Shown in pieces: positions 25,356 to 33,905 of a DNA stretch of 64,000 nucleotides. Source of the stretch: Streptoalloteichus hindustanus (lineage in GTDB: Bacteria; Actinomycetota; Actinomycetes; Mycobacteriales; Pseudonocardiaceae); NCBI RefSeq assembly GCF_900129375.1, contig NZ_FQVN01000001.1, positions 248,001 through 312,000 on the forward strand. Reading direction: 5' to 3'. The notes under the pieces were generated by a model. It saw only the letters and a program-made list of their open reading frames with translations. It did not search any database and was not told the DNA's origin. The translations under genes were made by a program, and so were the position numbers. Within the stretch, counting starts at the first letter, position 1; every line of letters begins with the position of its first letter.

Positions 25356-25374
25356 CGGGTGGGATCACCACCCG
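25356..25374. promoter_or_regulatory. inverted repeat upstream of the sigma-CHAT operon
   Basis: CGGGTGG-GATCA-CCACCCG is a perfect 7-bp inverted repeat about 50 bases before the sigma factor ATG. It could be an operator or a 5' leader hairpin. I see no clear ECF-type -35/-10 pair near it. Confidence 0.4.
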
Positions 25375-25423
25375 CCCGGGCGGCCGGGGGAGCGGGTGTC
25401 GCGAGGCCCGCCTCCCAGGCGGC

Positions 25424-26068
25424 ATGACCGACCTCCCCCCGCACTCCTCCCCACGCCCCGAGCGCGAACGCCGCGAACCCGACGAACTCGGTGAGCTCGG
25501 TGAGCTCGGCGAACTGGTCGCCGCGGCCCGCGCCGGCGACCACGACGCCTGGCGCCGCCTGGTGGACCGCTTCGCCGGCCTGGTCTGGACCGTCGCCCGC
25601 CGCCACCGCCTTCCCGCCGCCGACGCCGACGACGTCTGCCAGGTCACCTGGCTCCGGCTGGCCCAACAGCTCCCGGCGCTGCGGGACCCGTCCCGGCTGG
25701 CCGCGTGGCTGGTGACCACGACCAGGCGGGAAGCGGCCAGGGTCCGCACCGCGCGCCGCCGCGAACACCCCGTCGAACCCGACCTGGTGCCGGCGTCCTC
25801 GGTGGACGGACCGGAGGACCAGGTCCTGCGGAACGAGGACGATGCCGCGCTGTGGCGGGTGTTCACCCGGCTTCCCGAACGCTGCCAACACCTTCTGCGC
25901 ACACTCGCCGTATACCCGGAGACGAGCTATGTCGATCTCGCACGGGCGTTCGGCCTGCGCCCCGGCAGCGTGGGGCCGGCCCGCACCCGCTGCCTCCGCG
26001 CGCTCCGCGGCCTGATGTCCGAGGCGGGGCTGCTTCCCGAGCCCGCCGCCGCGGGGGCGCGCCGGTGA
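25424..26068 (+). CDS. ECF-like sigma-70 family RNA polymerase sigma factor
   Basis: A 214-residue sigma factor. Region 2 is at about residues 37-108 (DAWRRLVDRFAGLVWTVARR, DADDVCQVTWLRLA, AWLVTTTRREAARV) and region 4 at about 142-198 (LPERCQHLLRTLAV, DLARAFGLRPGSVGPARTRC). Regions 1 and 3 are absent, as in ECF sigmas. The N-terminus has a GEL-GEL-GEL tripeptide repeat encoded by a 9-base tandem repeat. It is followed with a GTGA overlap by an unknown gene and then a TPR-CHAT protease. I see no canonical anti-sigma gene; one of the two partners may serve that role. Confidence 0.9.
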   Translation: MTDLPPHSSPRPERERREPDELGELGELGELVAAARAGDHDAWRRLVDRFAGLVWTVARRHRLPAADADDVCQVTWLRLAQQLPALRDPSRLAAWLVTTTRREAARVRTARRREHPVEPDLVPASSVDGPEDQVLRNEDDAALWRVFTRLPERCQHLLRTLAVYPETSYVDLARAFGLRPGSVGPARTRCLRALRGLMSEAGLLPEPAAAGARR

Positions 26069-26502
26069 CCGCCGATCCTCTGTGGGCGTTGCTGGATCTG
26101 CTCCGTCGGATCGACCCCGTCCCCGAACGCGTTCGCGCTGTGGCACGGGTGGCGGTGCGCGAGGCCGGCGCACCGGCAGGCCTCGCGCTGGTCGCCGACC
26201 ACGATCTGGGTCGTGACACCGGAGTCCGGTCGCGAGGCATTCGACGACAGTGGGAGTTCGCCGGCGCGGGGACCGGCCTCGCGGTGCAGCTCACGACGTC
26301 CGCCGACGGAACGCTGGAGCTGGTCGGACTGGTGACACCGGCGAAGGCCACGGTCACGGCGCGGACACCGAGCCGGAGCATCGAGACCGACGCGGACCCC
26401 GTCGGCTGGTTCCACGCCCGTGGTGTCCCCTCCGGACCACTCAGCCTCGTCGTCCACCCGCCGGGCGGGGCGCCCTCGGCGACACCGTGGATGGTGGCCT
26501 AG
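26065..26502 (+). CDS. unknown 145-residue protein between sigma factor and CHAT protease
   Basis: No family recognised with certainty. Residues 1-40 are helical with charged heptads (LWALLDLLRRIDP, VRAVARVAVREAG). Residues about 55-145 look like a beta-sandwich (RRQWEFAGAGTGLAVQLT, LELVGLVTP, PVGWFHARGVPSGPLSLVV). There is no signal peptide or membrane helix. It overlaps the sigma gene by GTGA and the CHAT gene by TAGTG, so all three are translationally coupled. By position it could be the sigma regulator or the CHAT substrate; both are inferences. Confidence 0.7.
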   Translation: MTADPLWALLDLLRRIDPVPERVRAVARVAVREAGAPAGLALVADHDLGRDTGVRSRGIRRQWEFAGAGTGLAVQLTTSADGTLELVGLVTPAKATVTARTPSRSIETDADPVGWFHARGVPSGPLSLVVHPPGGAPSATPWMVA

Positions 26503-29087
26503 TGCCGGGCGAGGCGGAGCGCCTGCGTGACCTCGCCAGACGCCAGCCGGACCTCGTGCTTCCGCGCGCCGGCGCACTGGCCGAGGCAGGGGACCCGGAC
26601 GTGCGCGTGGTCGCCCGGCACGCGCTCTGCCTCGCCCACGCGGAACGGGGAGAGGTCGCGGCGGCACGCCGGGCGGGGCTGCGCGCGTTGGCCGAGGCCC
26701 GTCGGGCGGGGGCCGCACGTCGTGTCGTCGAGATCCAACTCTCCTTGGCGTGGCTGGACATCGAACGGGGAGTACCCGGCGCGGACCGCCTGGCCGCGCT
26801 GTGGCACCGGCTCGACGGCGAGGAGCTGGGCCGAGCCCGTTGTCTGCTGGGTCTGGGCCTCGCCGCACGCGGACAGCACGCGGCGGCAGTCGCGGAGTTC
26901 ACCGCCGCCCTCCCCCACCTCCGTCGGAACCGCTGGTGGTTGGCGAACCTGCTCGGCGCGCGGGGCATCGCCGCCGCCTACCTCGGCCACCTCGGGCCGG
27001 CCGAGGACGACCTGTCCCGGGCGAGGGCGCTCTGGGCGGACGCCGCGCAGCCCCTGCGCGCGGCCTCCTGCCTGCACAACACCGGGTTCGTCGCGTTGCT
27101 GGGCGGCGACGTGCTGCGCGCGCTGTCGTTGTTCGACGCCGCGGCCCGCGACGGTCTCGACCCGGCACGGCGGCCGGAGATCCTGTTGGACCGCGCCGAG
27201 GCGCTCCACCTGGCCGGACTCGACGGCGAGGCCACGGCGGCGCTGGAGCGGGCCTGCGCGCTCCTGACCGCGGCCGGCCGTCCGGCCCGGTTGGCCGAGG
27301 CCCGGCTCGCGCTGGCCCGGTGCGCGCTCCGGACGGGCCGGCCGGAACCGGCCGCGACCGCCGCCGGTCAGGCCCTCGCCGCCTTCCGGAGCCAGCGGCG
27401 CGGCTCCTGGGCCTCGGTCGCGAGCTCCGTCCTGCTGCGCGCCGAGCTGGCGCGGGGTCGGCTGTCCGTTCTCCGCATGGCCGGCCGAACCGCAGCGCGG
27501 TGCGAACGGCAGGGTTGGCACGTCGCCGCCGCGGAGCTGCGGCTCGACGCCGCGCGGACGGCTGTCGTCGTCGGTCACCACGCCCTTGCCCGTCGCTTGT
27601 TGGCGAAGCTCGCGGCGAACGGGACACCGGGGCCGGCGCCACTGCGCGTGATGGCGTGGCAGGCCAGGGCGCTGCTCGCCGAGCTCGACGGAGATCACCG
27701 ACGCCTGGTGCGCGTGGCCGGACGCGGACTTCGGGTGCTGGCGGAACGAATGCCGGCCCTGAGCCTGGTCGAGCCTCGAACCCACGTCACCGGGGCGGTC
27801 GTCTCGCTCGCCGACCACGCCCTCACCGCGTTGTTGTCCTCGCGGCGGGTCGACAACAACGCGGTGCTGCGGTGGACGGAACGGCGGCGCGTCGCCCTGC
27901 TGTGCCGGCCTCCCCTGCGGCCACCGGACGACGCCGAGCTGGCCGCGGAGCTGAGCACGCTGCGTGCCGCCGTGGCGGAGGCAGGGCTCACCGAGGAACT
28001 CGACCCCGCAGCGCGAACCGCCGTCGTGCGACAGGAACTGCGGGTGCGCCGACGGGCACTGGCGATCTCCGGAGCCGGAATGATGGGCCGGCCACCGACA
28101 ACCCGCGAGCTGGAGAGCGCGCTGGGTCCCGCGACGCTCCTCAGCTTCTTCGTCCACAGTGGACTCCTGTACGCCGTCGCACTCGCCGCCGGCCGAACCC
28201 GGCTCCACCGCCTCGGGTCGGCGGCCGAGATATCAACCCACGTGCGGCAACTCCGGTTCGCCCTGTCGCACAAGACAACCGCGCGGATCTCCCCATTGCA
28301 GCCCGCGGCGATCAGGGCGGCGGAAACCCTCACGAGCTGGCTGGACCACCGCCTGCGACCCGTGCTGTCCGGCGACGCGCCGTTGGTCGTCGTGCCCACC
28401 GGCGCACTCCACGACCTCCCCTGGGCCGCACTGCCTTCCTGCCACGGCCGCCCGCTCACGGTCGCGCCGTCCACGTCCGACTGGCTCCGCGGCCTGTCCA
28501 CCCCTTCCGGACGACCTGGACGCGCGGTCTGGGTCGAAGGCCCTGGCCTCGCCCACGCCGAGCGGGAAGTGATCGCGCTGCACCAACGGCACGGCGGACG
28601 ACTCCTCACCGGCAAAGCGTCCACAGTGGACAGAGTCCTGCAGGCCGGGGCAGGCGCGCGGGTGCTCCACGTCGCGTCGCACGGAACGTTCCGCGCCGAC
28701 CAACCGCTGTTGTCGCACCTGGACCTGGCCGACGGCCCGCTCTACGCCTACGACCTCCACCGCCTCCGGCGGCCGCCGCGCCTCGTCGTGCTCTCCGCGT
28801 GCGAGGTCGGCGCGGTCGACGTGCGCGTCGGCGACGAGTTGCTCGGCCTGACCTCCGCACTCCTCGGCGCCGGTGCCGCTACGCTTGTCGCCAGCGTCCT
28901 CCCCGTCCGGGACGACCAGGTTCCGGACCTGATGACGACGCTGCACGACGAACTGCGGAGAGGCCGGACACCGGCGGAGGCCCTGGCGAACGCGCAAGCC
29001 CGCCACGGACACCTCGGTTTCCAGTGCCTGGGCGCCGGCCTCTCTCCGCTCGGCGGCGATCACCGGCGCCCGCACCAGCGACCTTAG
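26502..29087 (+). CDS. TPR-CHAT caspase-like protease
   Basis: An 861-residue cytoplasmic protein. Residues about 1-440 form TPR-like helical repeats (for example CLLGLGLAARGQHAAAVAEF and CLHNTGFVALLGGDVLRALS), and a helical linker follows. From about residue 546 (LLSFFVHSGLLYAVAL) to 850 is a CHAT domain. The caspase-type dyad is intact: His727 in LHVASHGTF and Cys767 in VVLSACEVG. CHAT proteases are clan CD cysteine peptidases, including separase relatives and Craspase of type III-E CRISPR. The GTG start lies on the TAG of the preceding gene. Two GTCCACAGTGGAC palindromes lie within the coding sequence, and the operon ends in a PHO-box-like repeat. Confidence 0.93.
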   Translation: MPGEAERLRDLARRQPDLVLPRAGALAEAGDPDVRVVARHALCLAHAERGEVAAARRAGLRALAEARRAGAARRVVEIQLSLAWLDIERGVPGADRLAALWHRLDGEELGRARCLLGLGLAARGQHAAAVAEFTAALPHLRRNRWWLANLLGARGIAAAYLGHLGPAEDDLSRARALWADAAQPLRAASCLHNTGFVALLGGDVLRALSLFDAAARDGLDPARRPEILLDRAEALHLAGLDGEATAALERACALLTAAGRPARLAEARLALARCALRTGRPEPAATAAGQALAAFRSQRRGSWASVASSVLLRAELARGRLSVLRMAGRTAARCERQGWHVAAAELRLDAARTAVVVGHHALARRLLAKLAANGTPGPAPLRVMAWQARALLAELDGDHRRLVRVAGRGLRVLAERMPALSLVEPRTHVTGAVVSLADHALTALLSSRRVDNNAVLRWTERRRVALLCRPPLRPPDDAELAAELSTLRAAVAEAGLTEELDPAARTAVVRQELRVRRRALAISGAGMMGRPPTTRELESALGPATLLSFFVHSGLLYAVALAAGRTRLHRLGSAAEISTHVRQLRFALSHKTTARISPLQPAAIRAAETLTSWLDHRLRPVLSGDAPLVVVPTGALHDLPWAALPSCHGRPLTVAPSTSDWLRGLSTPSGRPGRAVWVEGPGLAHAEREVIALHQRHGGRLLTGKASTVDRVLQAGAGARVLHVASHGTFRADQPLLSHLDLADGPLYAYDLHRLRRPPRLVVLSACEVGAVDVRVGDELLGLTSALLGAGAATLVASVLPVRDDQVPDLMTTLHDELRRGRTPAEALANAQARHGHLGFQCLGAGLSPLGGDHRRPHQRP

Positions 29088-29130
29088 TTCACCTCTCGTT
29101 CACCTGCCGTTAACCTCAAGTTCAGATCTT
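29087..29130 (+). promoter_or_regulatory. PHO-box-like direct repeats, four 11-bp units
   Basis: Units begin GTTCACC (29087), GTTCACC (29098), GTTAACC (29109) and GTTCAGA (29120), spaced exactly 11 bp. This is the architecture of Streptomyces PhoP sites (11-nt direct repeat units of GTTCACC). The first unit starts on the last base of the CHAT stop codon. The site lies between two convergent genes, so there is no obvious promoter for it to serve on the annotated map. Confidence 0.65.
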
Positions 29131-29136
29131 GCGCGC

Positions 29137-30312
29137 CTACTTCCGCAGCGCCGCCAGCCGGTCGACCGCCTCGGAGAGCACCTCGTCCCGCTTGCAGAAG
29201 GCGAACCGCACGAGGTGCCGCCAACGCTCCGGCTCGTCGGTGAACACCTGCACCGGAACGGCGGCCACCCCGGCCAGCTCCGGGAGCTGACGGCAGAACT
29301 CCAGGCCGTCGGCGAAGCCCAGCGGGCGGATGTCGGCGCAGACGAAGTAGGTGCCCTCGCTGCGCCGCACGCCGAACCCGACCTCGGCCAGGCCGTCGGC
29401 CAGCCGCCGCTGCTTGTCGGCCAGGTCGCCGCACAGCCGCTCCACCCACGGCCGCTCCTCGCGCAGCGCGTGCGCGGTGGCGAACTGCAACGCCCCCGGC
29501 CCGACGAAGGTGATGAACTGCTTGGCGGCGCGCACCGCCGCCACCAGCTCGGCCGGCCCGGTCGCCCAGCCGACCTTCCAGCCGGTGACGCTGAACGTCT
29601 TGCCCGCGCTGGAGATGGTCACGGTGCGCTCGAACATCCCGGGCAGGGTGGCGATCGGCACGTGCCCGCCCGGGGTGAAGACCAGGTGCTCGTAGACCTC
29701 GTCCGAGATCACCATCAGGTCGTGCTCCCGGCACACCTCGGCGAGGGCGGACAGCTCCTCCCGGGTGAACACGGCCCCGCACGGGTTGTGCGGGGAGTTC
29801 AGCACCAGCGCCCGGGTGCGCGGGCCGATCGCCGCCCGCACCGCGGCGACGTCCAGCCCGAACCGCCCGGTCTCCGGGTCCTCCGCCAGCGGGACGCCCC
29901 GCCGCTTGGCCCCGGCCATCGCCACCGCGGCGGCGTAGGAGTCGTAGTACGGCTCCAGCAACACCACCTCGTCGTCCGGCTCGACCAGCGCCATCAGTGA
30001 CGCGGCGACGGCCTCCGTGGCCCCCACCGTGACCAGGACCTGGGTGTCCGGGTCGAGGTCGATCCCGTAGCGGTCCCGCTGGTGGTCGGCGACGGCGCGG
30101 CGCAGCTCGGGCACGCCGGGGCCGGGCGCGTACTGGTTCATCCCGTTCCGCAGGGCCTCGCTGGCGACCTCGATCATGCGCTGGGGCCCGTCGGTGTCCG
30201 GGAACCCCTGTCCCAGGTTCACCGCGCCGGTGCGCTGGGCCAGCGCGGTCATCTCCGCGAAGATCGTCGACGTGAACGGTCGCAGCCTGCTGCTCAGGGG
30301 CGGCTTGTGCAC
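29137..30312 (-). CDS. dapC: fold-type I aminotransferase, Rv0858c/DapC-like
   Basis: A 391-residue PLP enzyme. The internal aldimine Lys238 is in ISSAGKTFSVTGWK; NLGQGFPDTDGP, YAPGPGVPELR, NSPHNPCGAVF and SDEVYEHLVF are the usual fold-type I landmarks. The whole pattern follows M. tuberculosis Rv0858c, annotated as N-succinyldiaminopimelate aminotransferase (lysine/DAP pathway), though kynurenine-type aminotransferases look alike. GTG at 30312 sits just behind TATCAC, suggesting a leaderless mRNA. It is divergent from the DUF445 gene. Confidence 0.9.
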   Translation of the reverse strand: MHKPPLSSRLRPFTSTIFAEMTALAQRTGAVNLGQGFPDTDGPQRMIEVASEALRNGMNQYAPGPGVPELRRAVADHQRDRYGIDLDPDTQVLVTVGATEAVAASLMALVEPDDEVVLLEPYYDSYAAAVAMAGAKRRGVPLAEDPETGRFGLDVAAVRAAIGPRTRALVLNSPHNPCGAVFTREELSALAEVCREHDLMVISDEVYEHLVFTPGGHVPIATLPGMFERTVTISSAGKTFSVTGWKVGWATGPAELVAAVRAAKQFITFVGPGALQFATAHALREERPWVERLCGDLADKQRRLADGLAEVGFGVRRSEGTYFVCADIRPLGFADGLEFCRQLPELAGVAAVPVQVFTDEPERWRHLVRFAFCKRDEVLSEAVDRLAALRK

Positions 30313-30373
30313 GGCACGTGATACTGCCAGCTTCTCCCGGCGGCGCAGAACCGCATCAGGTGACAATCGGGAC

Positions 30374-31633
30374 GTGCACCAGCTCACCGCGGCCGAGGTC
30401 GAGAAGCGACGTGGACTACGTCGGATGAAGGCGGTCGCCACCGGCTTCCTGCTCGTGGCGTCCGTCGTCTACGCGGTGGCGCGCTGGCAGGAGTCGGCGG
30501 GCGCCGCCGCCTGGGTCGGCTACCTGCGGGCCGCGGCCGAGGCGGGCATGGTCGGCGCCCTCGCCGACTGGTTCGCCGTGACGGCGCTGTTCAAGCGGCC
30601 GCTCGGCCTGCCCATCCCACACACGGCGATCATCCCGACCCGCAAGGACGCGCTCGGGCAGAGCCTGGGCGACTTCGTCGGCGCGAACTTCCTGTCCGAG
30701 CAGGTGGTGCGGGACAAGCTGCGCCGGGCGGGGGTGGCCCGGCGGCTCGGGGCGTGGCTGGCCCGCCCCGAGCACGCGGAGCGGGTGACCTCCGAGCTGG
30801 CCACCGCGGTCCGGGGCGTGGTCGCGGTGCTGCGCGACGAGGACGTGCAGGCGGTGTTGGAGCACGCGATCGTGCGCAAGCTCGTCGACCAACCGTGGGG
30901 ACCGCCGCTGGGCCGGGTGCTCGGCCAGGTCATCGCCGACGGCAAGCACCACCGCCTGGTCGACCTGCTCTGCGACCAGGCGTACGAGTGGGTCAGGGAC
31001 AACCACGAGTCGGTGCTCCGCGTGGTGTCCGACCGAGCGCCGTCCTGGTCGCCCCGGTTCGTGGGCGAGCTGGTGGGGGACAAGGTCTACACCGAGGTGC
31101 TGTCGTTCGCGTGGGCGGTCAAGACGGACCAGAGCCACCCGATGCGCCAGGCGCTGGACAAGTTCCTCGTCGAGTTCACCGACAACCTGCAGCACGACCC
31201 GGAGACCATGGCCCGCGCCGAGCAGGTCAAGCAGCAGGTCCTGGAGCACCCCGAGGTGCGCGACCTGGTCGGCTCGGCGTGGGGCACGGTGAAGCGGATG
31301 ATCCTGGACGCCGCCGAGGACCCGTCGAGCGAGCTGCGCCGGCGGGCGCGGGACGGGCTGCTCTCGCTCGGCGGACGGCTGGAGTCGGACCCGGCGCTGC
31401 GGGAGAAGCTGGACGGCTGGCTGGAGGGCGCCGCCGCCTACCTGGTCACCAACTACCGGGCCGAGATCACCACGCTGATCACCGACACCGTGGAGCGGTG
31501 GGACGCGGCGGAGACCTCGCAGAAGATCGAGCTCCAGGTGGGCAGGGACCTGCAGTTCATCCGCATCAACGGCACCGTGGTCGGCGCGCTCGCGGGCCTG
31601 CTCATCCACACGCTCTCACAGCTCTTGCTCTGA
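30374..31633 (+). CDS. DUF445 membrane-anchored protein
   Basis: A 419-residue protein. An N-terminal helix pair (ATGFLLVASVVYAVA and AAEAGMVGALADWFAVTALF) contains the diagnostic DUF445 segment ADWFAVTALFKRPLGLPIPH. A long amphipathic helical body follows, and a C-terminal membrane helix (TVVGALAGLLIHTLSQLL) closes it. The topology suggests an envelope-spanning or elongated bundle; the function is unknown. The GTG start lies 6 bases after a GACAAT -10 box. Confidence 0.92.
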   Translation: MHQLTAAEVEKRRGLRRMKAVATGFLLVASVVYAVARWQESAGAAAWVGYLRAAAEAGMVGALADWFAVTALFKRPLGLPIPHTAIIPTRKDALGQSLGDFVGANFLSEQVVRDKLRRAGVARRLGAWLARPEHAERVTSELATAVRGVVAVLRDEDVQAVLEHAIVRKLVDQPWGPPLGRVLGQVIADGKHHRLVDLLCDQAYEWVRDNHESVLRVVSDRAPSWSPRFVGELVGDKVYTEVLSFAWAVKTDQSHPMRQALDKFLVEFTDNLQHDPETMARAEQVKQQVLEHPEVRDLVGSAWGTVKRMILDAAEDPSSELRRRARDGLLSLGGRLESDPALREKLDGWLEGAAAYLVTNYRAEITTLITDTVERWDAAETSQKIELQVGRDLQFIRINGTVVGALAGLLIHTLSQLLL

Positions 31634-31679
31634 GCGCCCCACCAGTCCCGGAGCTTTCCCACCAAGATCACTCTGGGTG
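31634..31679. other. short spacer between DUF445 gene and repeat copy 2
   Basis: No hairpin with a T tract is seen directly after the DUF445 stop; the GC-rich hairpin of the repeat element that follows may itself terminate transcription. Confidence 0.35.
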
Positions 31680-31790
31680 CAGCCCCCACCCGCCCTGGGG
31701 GGCGAGCCCCGCGTCCAGCCTATCCGTCCACAAGAGCGCGCCCAAGAAGACAGCGCTCCCCTGTGGATAATTTCGGGTGACTGTGGACAA
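31680..31790 (-). repeat. 110-bp dispersed element, copy 2
   Basis: Read on the minus strand: TTGTCCACAG (31790-31781), TTATCCACAG (31770-31761), a variable middle, GATAGGCTGGA (31724-31714), then GGGGCTCGCCCCCC and AGGGCGGGTGGGGGCTG ending at 31680. The order, spacing and overall length match copy 1 at 3501-3610, while the middle has diverged. TTATCCACA is the classical E. coli DnaA box and TTGTCCACA its high-GC actinobacterial form. Confidence 0.72.
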
Positions 31791-32158
31791 CCTCGCCGCG
31801 CCGGGCCTTCGCTCGCCGCGCTTTGGTTGCCCACCAAGCACTCCCGGCCGCAACGGGGTTTACTGGCAACCGACGAATCCGGAGGGCCGACGAGCATCAC
31901 GGTCCACTGAGGACGGACAGACCGGGGAGGCTCCCTCCACAGAGGACATTCCGGCGACGACCGCGTCACTCGTCCCAGTGAGGGAACGCTCGGTGACGCT
32001 CACCCCCGGCACGGCCACGGACGGTGGCTGTCGGCCGCCTTTCCGGGTGTTCCTCGCCGTCAGCCCTCGCGAACCCGCAGGCCAGGGCCAACCATGAAGC
32101 ATCGGTAGAGTTCGGGCACTCGTGACGAGACCGGGTTGGGCGACGGGTGGTGGTGGCG
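31791..32158. other. intergenic region with GTCCACTGAGGAC variants
   Basis: No gene is recognised. GTCCACTGAGGAC occurs at 31902-31914, identical to the 13-mer at 9514-9526, and CTCCACAGAGGAC occurs shortly after (about 31935). A TAGAGT (32106-32111) could be the -10 box for the secreted-protein gene that follows. Confidence 0.45.
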
Positions 32159-33397
32159 GTGAGCGGCACCGGCACTGCGCGCGGCTGGGGAGAGAGGCTG
32201 CGCGTCGCCGTGCTGCGGTTGGCCGCCGTCGGCGGGTTGACCGCCGCCGCCTGGCTGACCGGCGCCGCCGCCGCGTCCGCGACCGAGGCACCGGTCCGCG
32301 ACGGCTCGTCGAGCCCGGCGGTCGTCGCGGAGCAGGACGGGCGACCGGCGGAAGCTCCGGCGCGGGCCGGTGTCCACGGTCACCGGACCCCCCATGACCA
32401 CCAGAAATCCCACGGCCCCCGTCTCCAGGGCCACCCGGCGGAGGCCAGCCGCCAGGTCGGCGCCGACCACGGCGTTCCCACCCCCGTCGGCGGCGTCCTC
32501 GGCGGAATCACGAGCGTCCTCACGAACGGCGCCCTCACGAACGGCGGCGCCGCCGGGGTCGCGAAGGCGAGGCCCGAGACGGCCCCGGTGGCGACGTTGT
32601 CCCGGCTGGCCCCCCTGGTCACCCTGAAGTCCCTGCCCCACCCGGTCCACCACGCCGCCGGCGCCAGCCTGGAGCGGCTTGAGGGACGGCTGGCCGAGCT
32701 CCCGACGTCCGCACCGCTGCCCGGGTTGGGCGCCCCCGCCTCCCCTCCGCCGGACACCGCCGCGCACGTGCTCGGCGACGAGCACGGCGACTACAGCGAC
32801 TACGGTGACTACGGCGCGTATGGCGAGTACGGCACAGCCGCGCCGCCGCCCCACCACCGGTACGAGGCCGCGTACCCCGGCCCCGGGCCCCGGCCGGTCG
32901 GCCGACCAGCGCCCGCCACCGGCCCGCACCCGGCCACCCCCTCCCGACCCGGCCCACAGCCGGACTTCGCCGCCGAGCCGGGGGACACCCCCACCGCGCA
33001 CCAGGTGGACCTCCCCGGACCGCCGGCCCCGTCAGCCCCCGTCGCGCCGTCGTCGGCCGCCGAGGACGAGACCGCCATCCCGCGCTGGACCGCCCCGTCC
33101 CGCGCCGCCCGTCCGGAGTCGACGGCCCCGGACAGCGGCCAGGAGAGCGCCGACGGCGCCCTCGCGGACAGCGACAGCCGGTCGCCGCTGCTGCCCGACC
33201 CGCCTCCTCGCCCCCTGCCCTCGCCCTCCTCCCTGGCGAGCGGCGGCGGCCAGGAGGGCGGCGGGGCCCGCGGCGTCGCGGGCGTGCTGTCCCACCAGCC
33301 CTCGGTTCCGGAACCCGCCGGAGCCAGGGCCGAGCGGTCGGCAGGAACGGCCGCCGTCGGCGGGTTGCCCCGCCGCCCCGTCACCTCGCCCGACTGA
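32159..33397 (+). CDS. secreted Pro/Ala-rich protein with Tyr-Gly repeats
   Basis: A 412-residue protein of unknown function. A signal peptide is clear (RLAAVGGLTAAAWLTGAAAASA). The mature part is Pro-, Ala- and Ser-rich and probably disordered, with His clusters and a short repeat DYSDYGDYGAYGEYG near residue 205. No catalytic motif, LPxTG or membrane anchor is visible at the C-terminus (PVTSPD). Several in-frame GTGs (32147-32159) precede the signal peptide; I chose the last, so the exact start is uncertain. It may be a surface or matrix protein. Confidence 0.72.
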   Translation: MSGTGTARGWGERLRVAVLRLAAVGGLTAAAWLTGAAAASATEAPVRDGSSSPAVVAEQDGRPAEAPARAGVHGHRTPHDHQKSHGPRLQGHPAEASRQVGADHGVPTPVGGVLGGITSVLTNGALTNGGAAGVAKARPETAPVATLSRLAPLVTLKSLPHPVHHAAGASLERLEGRLAELPTSAPLPGLGAPASPPPDTAAHVLGDEHGDYSDYGDYGAYGEYGTAAPPPHHRYEAAYPGPGPRPVGRPAPATGPHPATPSRPGPQPDFAAEPGDTPTAHQVDLPGPPAPSAPVAPSSAAEDETAIPRWTAPSRAARPESTAPDSGQESADGALADSDSRSPLLPDPPPRPLPSPSSLASGGGQEGGGARGVAGVLSHQPSVPEPAGARAERSAGTAAVGGLPRRPVTSPD

Positions 33398-33838
33398 TCG
33401 CGGCCGCCGCCGCGGCACGGCGTGCGCCGGTTCGCGTCCCGCGTTCCCGGCACGTCTCCCGACCGGTTCGACCACGGTCCCCCCGCGGCCCCGCCAGTTG
33501 AGGAACCCGACCCCGCGATCCCCCGCGTGCCCCCGGCGCAGCCAGCGCCGGACGGCCCCGAACAACCGGGACCGGCGCACCAGTCACGTCCCCCGGGTGA
33601 GCCGCCCCGGACGGGTGGGGCAGTCACGCTCCACTCAGCAGGACCCGTCCCGACCGACCGCGCCCGGTCGGAGACGGGATCTGGCCCCGGCGTCGCGATG
33701 CCCCCGCGGCGCCGGGGCTGCCGACCCGACACTCCCCGGGACCGCCCCCGGTCGACGAGGAGACGGGATCGGCTCGACGGTTCCCGCAACGGGACGTCAC
33801 GTCGTCGGGCACGACGAGGGGCCGTGCCCGACGGCGAG
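33398..33838. other. 440-base GC-rich intergenic region
   Basis: Nothing gene-like. Open frames here on either strand have Arg/Pro-rich composition, as expected of random GC-rich sequence. CCCCGGCG and CGCCGGGG arms near 33683-33716 could form a hairpin. Confidence 0.4.
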
Positions 33839-33872
33839 AGAGGTGGCCTCCACCCCGGTGGAGGCCACCTCT
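33839..33872. terminator. strong terminator hairpin
   Basis: A perfect 16-bp inverted repeat (AGAGGTGGCCTCCACC / GGTGGAGGCCACCTCT) with a 2-base centre, followed by TTCCC on the plus strand. It lies 34 bases past the stop of the minus-strand MocR gene and could act in both directions. Confidence 0.8.
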
Positions 33873-33905
33873 TTCCCGTCTCACCAGGACGAGCGCGCCC
33901 CGGTC

